A stretch of 64,000 nucleotides of DNA from Limonium bicolor. Taxonomy: Eukaryota; Streptophyta; Magnoliopsida; Caryophyllales; Plumbaginaceae. The notes beneath the pieces are model-generated. The model was not told the origin of the DNA. It did no database searches and saw nothing but the letters and a program-made list of their open reading frames with translations. Positions 21,452 through 33,817 of the stretch are shown here, piece by piece. Position 1 is the stretch's first letter. The number at the start of each line of letters is the position of its first letter. The DNA lies in the NCBI GenBank assembly GCA_023374045.1, contig CM041776.1:280673999-280737998 (forward strand). Direction: 5' to 3'. A program made the position numbers and the translations under genes.

Positions 21452-23560
21452 TGTAACACCCCCAACCACTAAACTCGTCATTACCTCTTAAACTGTCATA
21501 ATTACCATTAAACTCGCAGCGGAACTCTAATTACAACGGAGGGTGATACAATGCCGTTAACCATCTCTATGGCTAACCAGGCATAACTCCACTACTGCAT
21601 CGATCTGATGGACCGGAATAACCGAGTACTCAATACAATTACATTACTCATTCAATCTAACCAAGTCTCATACAATACATTACTCCATTCAGTTCCTTAC
21701 TATACCGAGTCTACAAAAATACGGATGCCGATACACTTTCGGTCTTACACCTCATTCAAATACATAAGTAATTAAATCTAACTACCCATGTTTAACCACC
21801 ATCCCCGTCGTACTCTCGAACGGAATCATCTTCGGTTACCTGCAAATAAAAACGATGCCTCTAGGGGCTCAGCTTAACTGCATATGACATTCGCATACCC
21901 CGCGTGCTAACCGGGGTACGCCGACTACTTTTGTCGAGAGCATGGAGTTCATTTTAATTCTATCAACATGCATATAGTACACATTATATATGTAACTACA
22001 CAAGGATTCGACAATCAATCATGGGAGACAATCCCTAACTAACATAACAAGTTGTTAGTTGTATCAATTTACTCTTAGGCCTTGAGAGTTATACCTCACT
22101 ATACCTTGGTTACTTATTCAATAACTCACCCAATCTCTCGGGTTACTTAATCTTATTCTCACCCATTCTCTTGGGTTACTAATACTCAAGCTATTGTAGT
22201 TCTCAAGACACTACAGGTCTCCTATGTCACGCTTGTTTCTCTTAATACTTACTTATGCCAAAACACATGGCTCTTGAGCATAGTCTTACTTCCCCGGTTT
22301 CGACCCTACTCTGGGTCTAGCATGGTGGAAAGGTTCAACTAACTCCTGAAACTCTCTCTTAGTTCCTACTACTTTCTCATAGGTCCGACTACTCTCGGAC
22401 TTCTCACATTCCCATACACTCCTCTCTCGGAGTTATAATATAATCATGTATATTAGTCCAGAAGCATCACTCTCGATGTTCCTAATGACTTAGGGAAATT
22501 TTCTTAGGTTTGGGTATTCTTAAGTTTAAGGGTTGCCCCAAACTTCCGTATACTTACACTTTCGGTTATTTTCTCATACCGGGTATAATCCTCATATAGG
22601 AGGTCGACCACGTCTCAAGGGAGTTAAATGGTCCCTTTGGTCTCTTACCCTTCTTACAAGTTCACATCTCTAAACTATCTACAATCCTCTAGATGGAGGT
22701 TCATGTACCTTTCCACATTTATTTATTACGTGGATTGTTTTAATTTGGTTTTCTAACTGTTATCGGGTGTTTACTAAACCCGTACAACTCCGTCACATAC
22801 TAGTGAGTTCATAAGTTTATGATATCGTTGTTCTTAAATCGATAGTTTGTGTGTTTGCACATTTTCGTTATTTTACGATACGACCCGATCTTCGAGTCTC
22901 TAGCCAATCGCCACTCATCTATGAGTCGGTCAATACACTAAGTTAGACCTCACCGGCATTCAAGTATGTTAGCTCATACAATATACAACATGGCATACAT
23001 AATCAAGCAATGGATCATTTTCATGCTTTAGTCTTGATTAAGCCGGCACACAAACACACAAATCAACGTAACACGGTTAGCATACGGGGCACGAGAAAAT
23101 CATACCTTACACCATGGTTTAACTTTACCGGGTCACCTCTCGTTCCTCAGATCTCACTTCCGAATCACTAATCACATAGCAAGTGATACTATTAACATTA
23201 AGGCAATACGGTATGCAAATCTAATACTCCCGTAATTAGCCCCTTTATCCCGTTACCTTAGGTTTACTTAAGTCTTCAACTTTCTTAATCATTTCTCCAT
23301 CTTGTTTATACTTCTTAGGGCCTTTACATGTCCCCAAACAAGGCCTAAACAACATCTAAAACCAATACCCTTCAATCCCCCACCTTTAGAGGGCTTAAAA
23401 ACACTCACGGATGAATTTTTCACTTGGTCTGGGACATGGTCCGGGTACCTAGTCCTGGACCAATGTCAGAACGTACTCTCGGGTGATTTTTTTTCCTCTG
23501 GTCCGGGACTTGGTCCGGGTCCATAGTCCTGGACCACTTCATTTTTCAACTTTCGAGGCT
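21452..23560 (-). repeat. Gypsy-type LTR (minus orientation), isolated or truncated
   Basis: It begins TGTAACACCCCC and shares layout with the Gypsy-4 LTR: CGCAGCGGAA near the start, then a block with (C)GGGGTACGCCGACTA and CATGGAGTT. No matching internal region lies next to it. The right end is uncertain; I place it near 23560, where the sequence character changes. A palindrome pair is at 23425-23540. Confidence 0.6.
23425..23540. repeat. GGTCCGGG/TGGACC palindrome pair
   Basis: Two similar units, GGTCTGGGACATGGTCCGGG...CCTGGACCA and GGTCCGGGACTTGGTCCGGG...CCTGGACCA, each form a dyad. Position in the LTR is comparable to the TCCGAAC clusters, but the sequence differs. Confidence 0.7.
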
Positions 23561-24317
23561 TATTTTGGTGCGGGCAGCGCACACAATTTTTTCCCTCCTT
23601 CAATCTCTCATAACTTCCTCATTCCTCCACCAAATTGTACAATCTTGGTATCAATCACTTTGTTTTCAATTCTCTACAACTCCAGCACCAGAAATCAACA
23701 AGCAATTCCCGAATCAGTCCGATTTTGAGCCAAACCTATTCGAACCTTAACTTGCAATTTCAGGAATTTTTGAGTTGAATCTTGCAAATTTCACTGTTCT
23801 GTGTTCTTCTACACATTTATTCATCTCAAGCAAGGTATTCTCTCCACTCGTCTACCTCATTTATTTGTTTTTGATAGATTTCGGAATCTGGGGTATATCT
23901 AGTCAAAAGTTTGATGTTTATTGTTGAGTATTCTGAAATATATTTGCATGAATGGGGTTGATTTTCTGCTGTGCTGTGAGTTGCTGAATAAATGATTAAA
24001 CTGCACTTTTATGATTATATTATGGATATTTGAGTGTGGTTTGATTTTGTATGGCTGAGCTAACGAAATTGACTGAGACTAAATTGAATGTGTTAGAATA
24101 CTTTGTCATGGAGAGAATTATTTGTCGGTTAAGTCTCTGCTGGTCAGTGTTTGTTCAAGATTAAACATTGAAAATGAAAAAAAAATTTGATTGAACCTTG
24201 CTGTGGAAAATAATGAATTTTTAGGGGAGACTCTATCAGATTTTGGATAGAATTTGTGCATACATTGAGTTATTTTATCTTTGCCATTGTTTATATTGAC
24301 TGATTCTCTTTGAGCAG

Positions 24318-25510
24318 ATGATGCGCAAATTCACCGACAGGTCTAAGAAGTGTGGGAGAGCCGGTACCAGTTCAAGCGCCGCCAAGGTTCGACTAACGTC
24401 TTTAGGAACGACGCAGCAAGGGAGTGGTTTGAAAAGGGAGTAGACATTATCGCTAAGAGCCGCGTCGTCCCTGAGCTTGAGCGTCAGCTGGGTTTACAGG
24501 AGCTCCTTGACGCATACGAATGGGGTAAGATCTTGGATATGGGGAGACCGTACTCCGAGCGGCTGGTGCGTATGTTTTACGCCAATGCTATCTGTCAGGA
24601 TGGGCAAATTTACTCCAGTGTTGAGGGTCGCAACGTCGCAGTTTCAACGGTGGAGATTGCTCGTTTTCTAGGGACTCCTTAGCCTGCCCCCTCAGCTCGA
24701 ACACCTCAATCCCCATAACTTCCAGGCCGCTGCCATTAATCATTATCTCCCAGCCAAGTCCAAGCCCGCGTCGACGCAAAGGTGATGACCCATCGAAGCA
24801 GGTCATCCCTGCTGATCTACTTCAGGATCCACGGGAGCGAGTCCTCTTCGCACTGCTAGTTGCTAATGTTCTCCCCAGACAAAGCTTAGATCTGAACCAC
24901 ACCGACTGTCTTCTCCTCCGGGCTGTGCTAAATCTAGACTTTGTTGGGGCAGCTAAGATCACCTATTTACCGAGGGTCATCTCCCTACACCTTCGCTACA
25001 TCGTAGATAACAAGGACCAGCATAAGCTTGGCTATCCTGTCATGCTATGTCAGTTACTTCGGTGGCAGATGATATATATTCCATCCGAGGGGCTTCATCC
25101 TGCGAGGTCCCCTATTGATATCGGCACCATGAAAAAGATGTGGTTTGAGTTTGATGGGGTGGCTTGGAAGAAGAAGGCTGCCTCAAGGTCACAGAAGCGC
25201 AAGAGAGATGCTGGTGAAGGTTCGTTAGAGCCAGCTCCTCCATCTGAGGATAAGGATGCTTATGCAGCGCTGCCTGCCCCTAGGAGTGAGTATGTCACAC
25301 GCTATGAGTTTGATCAGCTAGAGCAGCGCTTTGAGGCCTTAGATTGTCGCTATCAGGCGGAGATCGAGATCCTTTAGGACTAGGCTTGCTCTCTCAGGAG
25401 GAGGTGGATATTCTCTAGCAGCAGGCTCGTCGCTCTCAGGAGGATTATGGAGCCTTACTCGCACAGTTCCAGCAGTGGTAGACGTTTTACCCCCCACCAC
25501 AGTGATAATT
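24318..25510 (+). pseudogene. Putative plant transposon protein domain gene
   Basis: Conserved blocks appear in order: YQFKRRQGS near the start, ERQLGLQELLDAYEWGKIL, RMFYANA, EGRNVAVSTVEIARFLG (24350-24682), then LPRQSLDLNHTDCLLLRAVL and RYIVDNKDQHKLGYPVMLCQ (24925-25377), and a lysine/arginine-rich C-terminal tail. This pattern fits the 'putative plant transposon protein' family (PF20167-like) often carried by LTR elements; its function is unknown to me. The ATG at 24318 follows a good splice acceptor (TTTGAGCAG), and a possible donor (AAG|GTATTC) is near 23836. Frameshifts near 24349 and after 24682 break the frame. The assignment is from memory of the motif spacing. Confidence 0.6.
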
Positions 25511-26900
25511 AATTCTGTTCTTTTCCTTTTGACTTTCTTTCTGGATTTGTTCTTATTTTAGTTGTTATTTTTAATGTCTCTTTCTTTTTAGTTTGTACTT
25601 TTATTTGAATTGTCTTTCTTTTTATTCCTCTCATTATCCATTACAATTGAAGTGTGTACTAATCTTAACTAATGCAATGCTTCACGCATATTTTCATGGT
25701 TTTATTTGTGTGCATGTTTGGTGATACTCTAATGCTTATTCTGTCTCCAGGACTGGACACTTGCTTGGGTGCAAGTGTGAGGAAAACTTCTCCCCCTACC
25801 AAGGAATTAAGTGTGAGGAAGAACCTCTTCCTCAATAAAAATCAGGGGAGTTTTAGTTCTCTTTCTTTTTAGCTTGTGTTCAGTCCCTGCTTTAACTTGT
25901 TACATCTCTATTGAATACATAATGCCACCCTTGTGTCTGACACATTTTGCAAGATCTTTTTCTTGTGTTAATTTTGTGAGTAATGAGGACATTGCTCCTC
26001 CTTAAGTGTGAGGAAGGGGGAGATCTTTCTAAATGTGCCAGCTATTTATTTTGCATCCCGCATTAGTTTTTGATTGTTCTTGTGTTATATGAGAGTAAGT
26101 TCCTTGGAGTGCTTTTACGTGTTGAATACTCGAGTGAATTTCTTTGTGGAATCGAGCCTAGTGATGACTTTAAGGATTGGTTTGCTCAAAGCTGTGTGTT
26201 CTCATGTTTTAAAAATTGCTTAATTTTATTAAAACTCTGTGGACAAGCTGATTATGAGTCAGAACTGGTTTAACTTGGAGCCTTGGGAATGATGATAATG
26301 TTTGGAATGAAAGGATGAGGCAAGGTACACCTCTGATCTAATAATTTTCTGAACCAAAATAGTCCTCTTCCATCCGGTTATTAAGTCCTTGGGGTGCTTC
26401 ATCACCCATTTACCTAAAATCATCTGATCTGGGATAAAAGACCCAACACTATTACAAGGATGGAGAGAAAATTCTAGGGGGATGAATTAATTGTGCGAAC
26501 AATTTAATATTTGTGCAAGGAAAAAAGAGGAAGCTCTTCAAAGCTTTATGTTTATTGTAAATTCCTTAATTAGATCATGAGTGCATGGTGTTGAAAGGTA
26601 CTATGGAATATGGCAGTACTTCACACCCCTTGTCATCCATGGGTTTGAGAAGAGAAAAGTTGGAAGGTTCCGAGTTAATCTACGTTTTGACTTTATGATT
26701 TGACTTCTTCATAATTTTTGTCTAAAAGCTTGTTTCACTGTTTAAGAAATGTACAGTTAGAGCAAAGTGATTCTTGGGTTGTTATTATGGCTTAATTCCC
26801 TTTTTATGTTGTTCAATCCCGAGATTTGGTACTAAGGCATTTTGAGATAGCTTACTTCTGTTTTGCTTGAGGACAAGCAAAGGTTAAGTGTGAGGAGGTT
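25511..26900 (+). other. 3' region of the PF20167-type element, with four AAGTGTGAGGA motifs
   Basis: There is no continuous coding frame. AAGTGTGAGGA occurs at about 25768, 25808, 26002 and 26883, the last directly before the LTR. The final stretch TTGAGGACAAGCAAAGG, TTAAGTGTGAGGAGGTT is a purine-rich 3' end typical of plant gypsy-class elements and serves as the polypurine tract candidate. Confidence 0.55.
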
Positions 26901-28416
26901 TGATAAGTGTGAAATATGAATGGTTTTAGTGGTCTTAAATGCTTAATTTTCATACTTGCATTGATCAAATTCCACACTTATCTTATATTTTCCTTTGGTT
27001 TCTTGTTCGATAAGAATTGATACCTTTTTGTATGTCAAATGCAGAGAAAAGCCAAGAAAACAGTAGATTAGCTCATGAGGGTGATGATGCAACAAACGGG
27101 GATCAAATCGGAGACAGATTGAAGATTTTAGAAGGTTTTGAAGGTATGTCGGAGCTTGTGTCCGAACATCAAGTGCTCTTCCTGAGGAAGTATCCGAACT
27201 TGTGTCAGAACGTCGAAGTTCGGACACAGTTCAAGACTTGCAACAAAGAAGTCGAAACCCCGCTCCACGACCATATGTCCGAGCTTGTGTCCGAACATTG
27301 AAGTTCGGACACAACTCGAGACTTTTGCAAAAGAAGCCAGATTCGTGCTCCAAAACAAGGTGTCCGAACATTGATGTTCAGACCAATGTTCGGACGCGGT
27401 GTATTTTGCAGCAGAAAGTGCTCCGTTTTGAAGAAAAGAAGGGGAGAGAAGGTTATAAGTAACCTAATCAGTAAGCAAAAAGGGGGTACACCATTCTTCT
27501 GATAAACGACGCTCTTCATCGACAACCGAAGCTCTCAAATTCTTCACCATCAGCACCATCATCTTTCATTTCATTCATCACACAAATTATCATTGCAGTC
27601 GAGGAGAATCGTCAGAAGTGAGTCCACGTTCTCTTCAACCTCGCATCAACACGTCTTCGAATCTGGATAGCAAGTGGAATCGGGAGTTTATTTCTTTCTC
27701 TTAATGAATTATCTTCCCATTGTATTTACTTGTTTTGTTGATATGTCTGGCTAGTAAGGATTGCTCTGGGGGAGGGTTGTTCATAATGGATACGAATTAG
27801 CTAGAGTTTCTGCAATTTGAATATGAGATCTTTTTGGATTGTTTCTAGATTAATGTCAATCATTCATCTTCTATATTAATTTCGCGAGTTTATAGAGTTT
27901 TTTGCTAATCTCGTTATAATCAGATCAGGTGATTAACAAGAAGTTCGAATTAATGTGAAGATTTATGGAAAAACTAGTCGGATAGATAATTTTTCCCTGC
28001 AAATGCTAATAATTCTTCGCACTGAATCCACATGTATGTGTTTTGTCTGTTTTTAGATTAGAACTGGCATGTTCTGATAGGTGAGCTCTTTTTTAACTAG
28101 GATTTAGGATCGAAGAGAGTTTAAAAATTGGCCAATCCTTTTCTCATAATAAACCTGTAGGTATTGCTAGATTTATCCAGTAAAGAACAACCCAAACCCG
28201 GAGTTCCATTCGTTTTATCAAACTTATCATTTACTTTCATTAATTGTTCATTTAAATTTTGATTTGCATTTATTAAATTCAATCACAAAAACAATTTACA
28301 ACCCTCTGAATTTCCAGTTTTCTTAGGATTAGGCTTATTTCTTCAAGTCCCGTGGATTGATACCCAGTTGCTTCTATTTGTTATACTATTGCGACCGGGA
28401 TTTTCGCAACCCGACA
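26901..28416 (+). repeat. 3' LTR of the PF20167-type element
   Basis: It starts TGATAAGTGTGAAATATG after the purine-rich tract and probably ends TTCGCAACCCGACA. The block CCCGTGGATTGATACCC near the end is common in plant gypsy-class LTRs. It contains a TCCGAAC cluster (27147-27400). No 5' partner LTR is visible. Confidence 0.6.
27147..27400. repeat. TCCGAAC palindrome cluster in an unrelated LTR
   Basis: Four dyads such as GTCCGAACATTGAAGTTCGG and GTCCGAACATTGATGTTCAG are present, one again followed by ACAACTCGAGAC. The host LTR is otherwise unlike those of Gypsy-1 to Gypsy-3. Confidence 0.83.
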
Positions 28417-28829
28417 GAGAGGTTGATTTGTTATTTTCTAGATTAATTTATTTAATTTTTAGTATATCAATTTCCCTATTTGCACATATAAAAGAGCAAG
28501 TGACCATATCGAAGAGAGAATGAATTAACCATGAAAGTAGTGAAACATGATTCCCAGGCGCTGAAGCATTTATTTCAAGAGCATAACATTTGCTAATTAA
28601 TGTACTACAAAAGTGAACGTTACAACTTACAAGCCCTTGCGACTTCCACCCAGAAAACAAAAATAAGACCAAAATGCTTTTATTGTAAGTATATATATAA
28701 AGCGATGAATTTCAGACAACTAAACAACAATAAATGAGTTATGAGTGTGTACACAGTAAGTTAATCTATGCTTCTTCTAGCTAGTATACCATCGACTGAT
28801 CACCTTGTCTTGTTCACGAGAGTTGCAAT

Positions 28830-29010
28830 GCTAGATAGCTAGCTAATACGCTCCGTTCCTCCGAGTAACGTACATTTGCAGAGAGCGTCAAGGAGCTGTA
28901 CACTGCACCTCAGCAACTCCTTAGTACTATTTTTATGTCCGCCGCTACAATGCACGCCGAAACCTTGAGGAAAACGTTACACATGTACGACCATATTTCT
29001 ATCGCCACCT
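28830..29010 (+). promoter_or_regulatory. Upstream region homologous to the intact pectinesterase promoter
   Basis: Blocks TCCGAGTAACGTACATTTGC, CACTGCACCTCAGC and ACGCCGAAACCTTGA...AAAACGTTACA match the reverse complement of 43700-43880 in the same order. The upstream DNA was therefore duplicated with the gene. Confidence 0.75.
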
Positions 29011-29210
29011 TCAACACCACTCTATCTACCCTAGCTCTCATTATATTATATATATACATCCATTGCATATCTTTGTTCCTCACCATTCCCAAGATCCTTT
29101 AATTAATTACAAACAGCGGTCCATTCACACATTAATTCTACAGTACATACAGTTCCTCTGCTAGCAATTAACTCGCGTTCTCAGCATTCTCAATCGAATA
29201 CGAAATAGAA

Positions 29211-30568
29211 ATGGTGGCAATCTATGATTTATTCTGCGTCAGGATCATGACTACTGCTATGGTAGTACTTCTGCTGATCACAACCATGATTCTACCCCCT
29301 CCGGTCTGATAATCTGCAGCATTTGACATGGAAAAGGAGGATCACAGTCGACCAGTCTTCGGGAAAGTACAGGACGATTCAAGCTGCCATTGATTCCGTT
29401 CCAAGCGGCAACAAGGATTCCGTACTGATTCGGGTCATGCCCGGAACGTATAAGGAGAAAGTGGTTATCCCGGCAGATAAGCCTCACATCATTCTCACCG
29501 GGAAGAGTGCTGAAACCACTGTTATAACTTGGAGTGATCATGGCGATATCCATCAATCTTCGACCTTCACTGTTCTTGCGGATAACTTCGTTGGTCGCTA
29601 CCTCACCTTTCAGGTACCTTTAATTAATTTGTTGTCCACGATATGTGTATTATGTATGTATGATTAGTAGTGTGAATATAACCCATGATTATTAAGAAGA
29701 TGCATGCATGATTGTGACGATGGAATATGGTTTTGTGTGTGCAGAATACGCATGGTAGAGGTGACAAGGCGGTGGCATTGAGAGTAAAAGGTGACATGGC
29801 TTCATTCTACGCGTGCAAAATGCTCTCCTATCAGGACACATTATTGGTTGAAGTGGGAAGACAATTCTACAGCAATTGTTATATAAAAGGTGAAGTTGAC
29901 TTCATTTTTGGCACTGCTGCCTCCATTTTCAAGGTATATATACAATACAGAACATAATGTCCTCCTTATTCATCTTTATATGTATATATAATAGTATTTT
30001 TTCATGGAAAATATTAATTAATTGACAAACCCTATTACTTTTCTTTCTCAGAATTGCCATATTCGTTCCTTGTCACAAGGAGATGCTGCTATCACAGCTC
30101 AAAAGAGAGAGTCACCAAATGACAAAGGTGGATTTTACTTCCTAGGATGTAAGATCACAGGAGTGAAGAGTTGTGTCCTCGGTAGGCCATGGGGTCCTTA
30201 CTCGAGAGTTGTTTTTGCACACACATATATGTCTAGTGCAGTTCTGCCTCAAGGTTGGGATGATTGGAATAAACCCAAAACCCGAAGTGTGTATATTAAT
30301 TTCATATGTACCTTTCCCTTACAAAGTCCTTTTTTAATATAAATTTTATTGACCGTTATTTATTAACATACTTGCTTTGCTATATATAGATACTAATTCT
30401 TTGTTTGTCAATAAAAACAGTACAGTGTATTATGGTGAGTACATGTGCTCTGGTCCAGGAGCTAACAGGTCCAAAAGGGTGGCATGGTCTCAGAGCCTTA
30501 GCAACCAGCAAGCATCACCGTTTATGAGCACTAGTGTAATTCAAGGAAATCGGTGGATCAGATCTTAA
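29211..30568 (+). pseudogene. Pectinesterase pseudogene
   Basis: A paralogue of the gene at 42324-43520. Deduced exons are 29211-29613, 29745-29933, 30052-30287 and 30421-30568; the last two have exactly the lengths of their counterparts (236 and 148 bases). Catalytic motifs KAVALRV, YQDTLLVE, VDFIFG and LGRPW are all readable. It is disabled by a TGA at 29307-29309 right after the signal peptide, a frameshift before LTWKRR, and loss of a G at the third donor site (AAG|TGTGTA where the paralogue has AAG|GTATGC). The first intron (29614-29744, CAG|GTACC...GTGCAG|AAT) is absent from the intact gene. A functional product starting downstream would lack secretion, so I consider it dead. Confidence 0.85.
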
Positions 30569-30788
30569 AATCACCAACTAGCACCATAATACCATATATA
30601 AGCACGAAAATATAATTCTGTATGAATGAATTATCCAGTTATACAAGTTGTAGATTTACCATTTAATTTCATTCATTGTACATACTTGATTTAGTTAAAT
30701 AGATTTATTATATGTAAGAACCTCATTATAATTAATCGATCAAGATTCATTTTTATGTTATTGTCTCTGTTTTTCTTTATTTATATAA

Positions 30789-31457
30789 TGAAATATGAAG
30801 CATTGTATGTGTAGAAACAACAAAAAGATTGACAGCGAAGTGAGCCGCTTCTGTATTGATGTATTACGTTTCGATCTAGAACAAAACTGTTCTGTTATAC
30901 AATATATATGACCTAATAACAAGGTCAAAACGACACATATCAAATTGAAAAGAAAACTTAAAACGACACGAGCTACTGAGTACATCGTGCTATGATTGCG
31001 TCCGGCTAACCATCCTGATGGCTGTCCGGGAGATTTCCGGGTGACCGTCATCCGGACGCTCCAACAGGACAGAAATATAATAACATTTAAAGTATTGGTA
31101 TGAAAACATCACAAATCCAACCCCCCCTCAGACATAGTGAGCTTGTTCAGCAAGTCTTAAAGTAGAACCATTTTCAATGTCGAGCTATTGCAACTGGCCT
31201 TTGTACTGCTACTTGGAAGAACCTTGGTCATCATATCCGCTAATTGTGTAGATGTAGAAGTGTAGTTGAGATCCCTCTTGAATCATCTCACAATCAAAAT
31301 GATAATCGAGCTCGATATGCTTAGTTCTCTCATGAAAAAAAGATTACGAGCAATACAGGTAGCTGAGATTGTACTCTAATGTTCCATGTCTATTTTTATG
31401 TCCCCTTGCCAGCACATATAGCCGTAGACAATGAAGAGGAATGGGAGAATTTTCTCT
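30789..31457 (-). mobile_element. Copia-2: 3' end of a Ty1/copia element
   Basis: The 3' LTR is at 30789-31111 (323 bp, TGAAATATGAAGC to AAAACATCA). It is preceded on the minus strand by a polypurine tract (GAGGGGGGGTTGG) and by the end of RNase H: ERTKHIELDYHFDCEMIQEG, then a stop. It belongs to the same family as Copia-1. The element is broken to the right; from about 31380 the sequence no longer looks like copia, and Gypsy-3 follows at 31463. Confidence 0.8.
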
Positions 31458-31462
31458 TTTTG
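31458..31462. repeat. Target-site duplication of Gypsy-3, left copy
   Basis: TTTTG, matched by TTTTG at 41052-41056. Confidence 0.85.
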
Positions 31463-33712
31463 GGTAACACCCTGGATTTTGCCTTAAAACATAGATTATT
31501 AAATTACAAAACCAACGGTGAAAACGGCTTCGAAAACGGACCCCAAACGAGGTCTAAAAGTGCAAAACAAACTTGGTCCGAGCTTGTGTCCGGACATGGG
31601 AAGTTCGGACACAAGTCGAGAGTTGAAAAGTCTGAAAACCAAAGGCGTCCGAACTTGTGTCCGGACTTCAAAGTTCGGACACAAGTCGAGTTTCAAAGTC
31701 CGAGAATTCTTACGCGGCTGTCCGAACATTGGTCCGAGCTTACAAGTTCGGACATAGGTCGAGACTTGCAAGTCGGCCTCGTCCTCGCATGCTGTCCGAA
31801 CTTCAATGTTCGGACAGAAGTTCGGACACACCAAAACAGAGGAAACACCTTAAACTCTCGGGGCCTGTCCGAACATGGATGTCCGGACGGACGTTCGGAC
31901 AGGTCCTGATATGCATCTTCACAAGCGAAAACAGTACCAAACCATCACCAAAATAAACATAACAACTTAGCAACCAAAGAAGAATCATTACCATGACTTA
32001 GTACCTCAAATAACCATAAGAAAACCATCGAAAGATCTCTTATACAGAAAGTAATTCTCCAACAAAACACTTCAACTAAATAGCAGCGGAACAGCAAAAT
32101 CCAAAAGGCGTTACCGCCACACTCTAGCAAAGAGTGCTCAGGCTTTAAACTACAATTCAAATACCAAATCGTTCCCAAAACTTGTAAAGCATAGCAATTC
32201 CAAAACATAACTCAACTCGAAATTAGACGAAATAATTGTCCAGTTCCTAGCTATGTGATAGCGTGTCCCAATCCCCATTCAGCCATGAGTACCTGCGACC
32301 ATAAAAACAATAGAAAACCGAAGGGGTCGCGCAAATCAGCAAAACTGAGTAAACATTGCCTCAACTTGTAAAATACATTTTGAAACTTTTATTTGCAAAA
32401 CCTTAACTCACACCACAACGACAACCAGTTTCACCAACACCAAACCACCATTAGTAAAACATTTCGGGGGAGAACTTTCCAAGAATCAAATCAATGGCTT
32501 ACACGGACGACCCCCAAATCGGGTCGCAATAATAAGAATCCCACCTCACTCTACGTCCTTAAGTGTGCACACCCCCCAGAAGGTAACTTATGACCCAAAG
32601 GAGTAGATCATTAGAGCTTAACTGCAAGTAATGTCTGCAGGCAAAATAATAAGAATATCCACGGGGTACATAGTACCAATAATTACACGGAGCGCCAATA
32701 AGGCACCAACAATATACACGGAGTACCAAGAGGTACCAACAATCCAATAACCAATTCAAAGAAAGTCTCCCAAAACGTTTATTCAAACCCTTTCGCAAAA
32801 CATCTCACCAGAATACACAGGGAAAATTATTCCCAAACCTTCACAATCTCAAAACCATAGTAAATCCAACCATCGATAATCGCGAAACACAGAGGTAAAG
32901 AATGTTGAGCACAACATTTACCTGGATACGCTCACCGCCACAGAATCACTCAGCAAGATTAGCAGTAGCGTTCGTCAGGGAATTCGGTGTCTAGAATTGT
33001 AAGCAGAAACACAATCAGGAACTACTCAAATACCAAAGAATTAACTATCTAACCTTACCAGTGGATTCCCCTTACCCTTCTACCAGAACCGGCACCAGAG
33101 AAGCGGCCTAACAGCGACGGGGAAAACAAGAACGTGAATTTAAGAGGGGTTGGAAGCTTGAAGAAAGAGAGGAGCGTAGAGACGGCGTAATGAAGATGAA
33201 GAAGATCGTGGTAAAGATCGTGAAGTTAAATAGGGAATAAATAACATAATAAAGTAGAAATAAATTAATATACATTTGATTTAAAAGGAGAGAATTGAGA
33301 AGTAGTTTGTAAAATAATTACCACAATAATATTAGTCTGAAAACTGAGTAATCAAATAACGTTAAAAATCATGGAAGGATCTAGATTCAAGATTAGAGAG
33401 ATAAATAAATATTATTTGGTTAAAGTAAAAATAGAAGAAGGACTAACTAATCGTTAGTAAAGAATGAGAAGAATTATCTAAATAAATAGATAAAAGAATA
33501 AATACATAGTAGCTGAATAAATAAGTTAGGAAGAGGAAAATATTTTAGAAAGAAGTAAAATCAAATTTGTATTCTTAAACATAATAAAGTTGTTTGACGA
33601 ACGTAAATATATATATATATTGTATTGCTTCTCTGGGCCCTTAATAATTCTGTTAATAACATTCCCGACTATATGCTAATTTAATCCTATGCCAAAATTC
33701 ACGGGTATTTCA
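31463..33712 (-). repeat. 3' LTR of Gypsy-3
   Basis: Ends are GGTAACACCCTGG (first base changed from the T of the other copy) and GGGTATTTCA. It contains five TCCGAAC dyads at 31576-31905. Confidence 0.93.
31576..31905. repeat. TCCGAAC palindrome cluster, Gypsy-3 3' LTR
   Basis: Five units are present. The second reads GTCCGAACTTGTGTCCGGAC then TTCAAAGTTCGGACACAAGT. The last is GTCCGAACATGGATGTCCGG then ACGGACGTTCGGACAGG. Each is self-complementary over about 40 bases. Confidence 0.88.
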
Positions 33713-33740
33713 TCTCATCCCCCTTAAAAGAAAGCTTCGC
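33713..33740 (-). other. Polypurine tract of Gypsy-3
   Basis: The minus strand reads TTTTAAGGGGGATGAGA, adjacent to the 3' LTR. Confidence 0.8.
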
Positions 33741-33817
33741 CCTCGAAGCTAAGCCTAGACAATGCCCCAACCAAAACTGATTCTGAAAGCTGAATCCAAC
33801 TGAACTTGACATTAGTC

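Noticed and set aside
28448..28672. Minus-strand 74-residue frame upstream of the pectinesterase pseudogene
   Set aside because: No motif, A+T-rich flank, no splice or promoter context.
9657..31111. Copia-1 and Copia-2 as two halves of one split element
   Set aside because: Both are on the minus strand, but the 5' end lies left of the 3' end, so one element cannot have been split this way without a further rearrangement; two copies of one family is simpler.
31576..31905. CRISPR-like array
   Set aside because: The units are palindromic and unevenly spaced, the spacers are also repetitive, and the context is a plant LTR.
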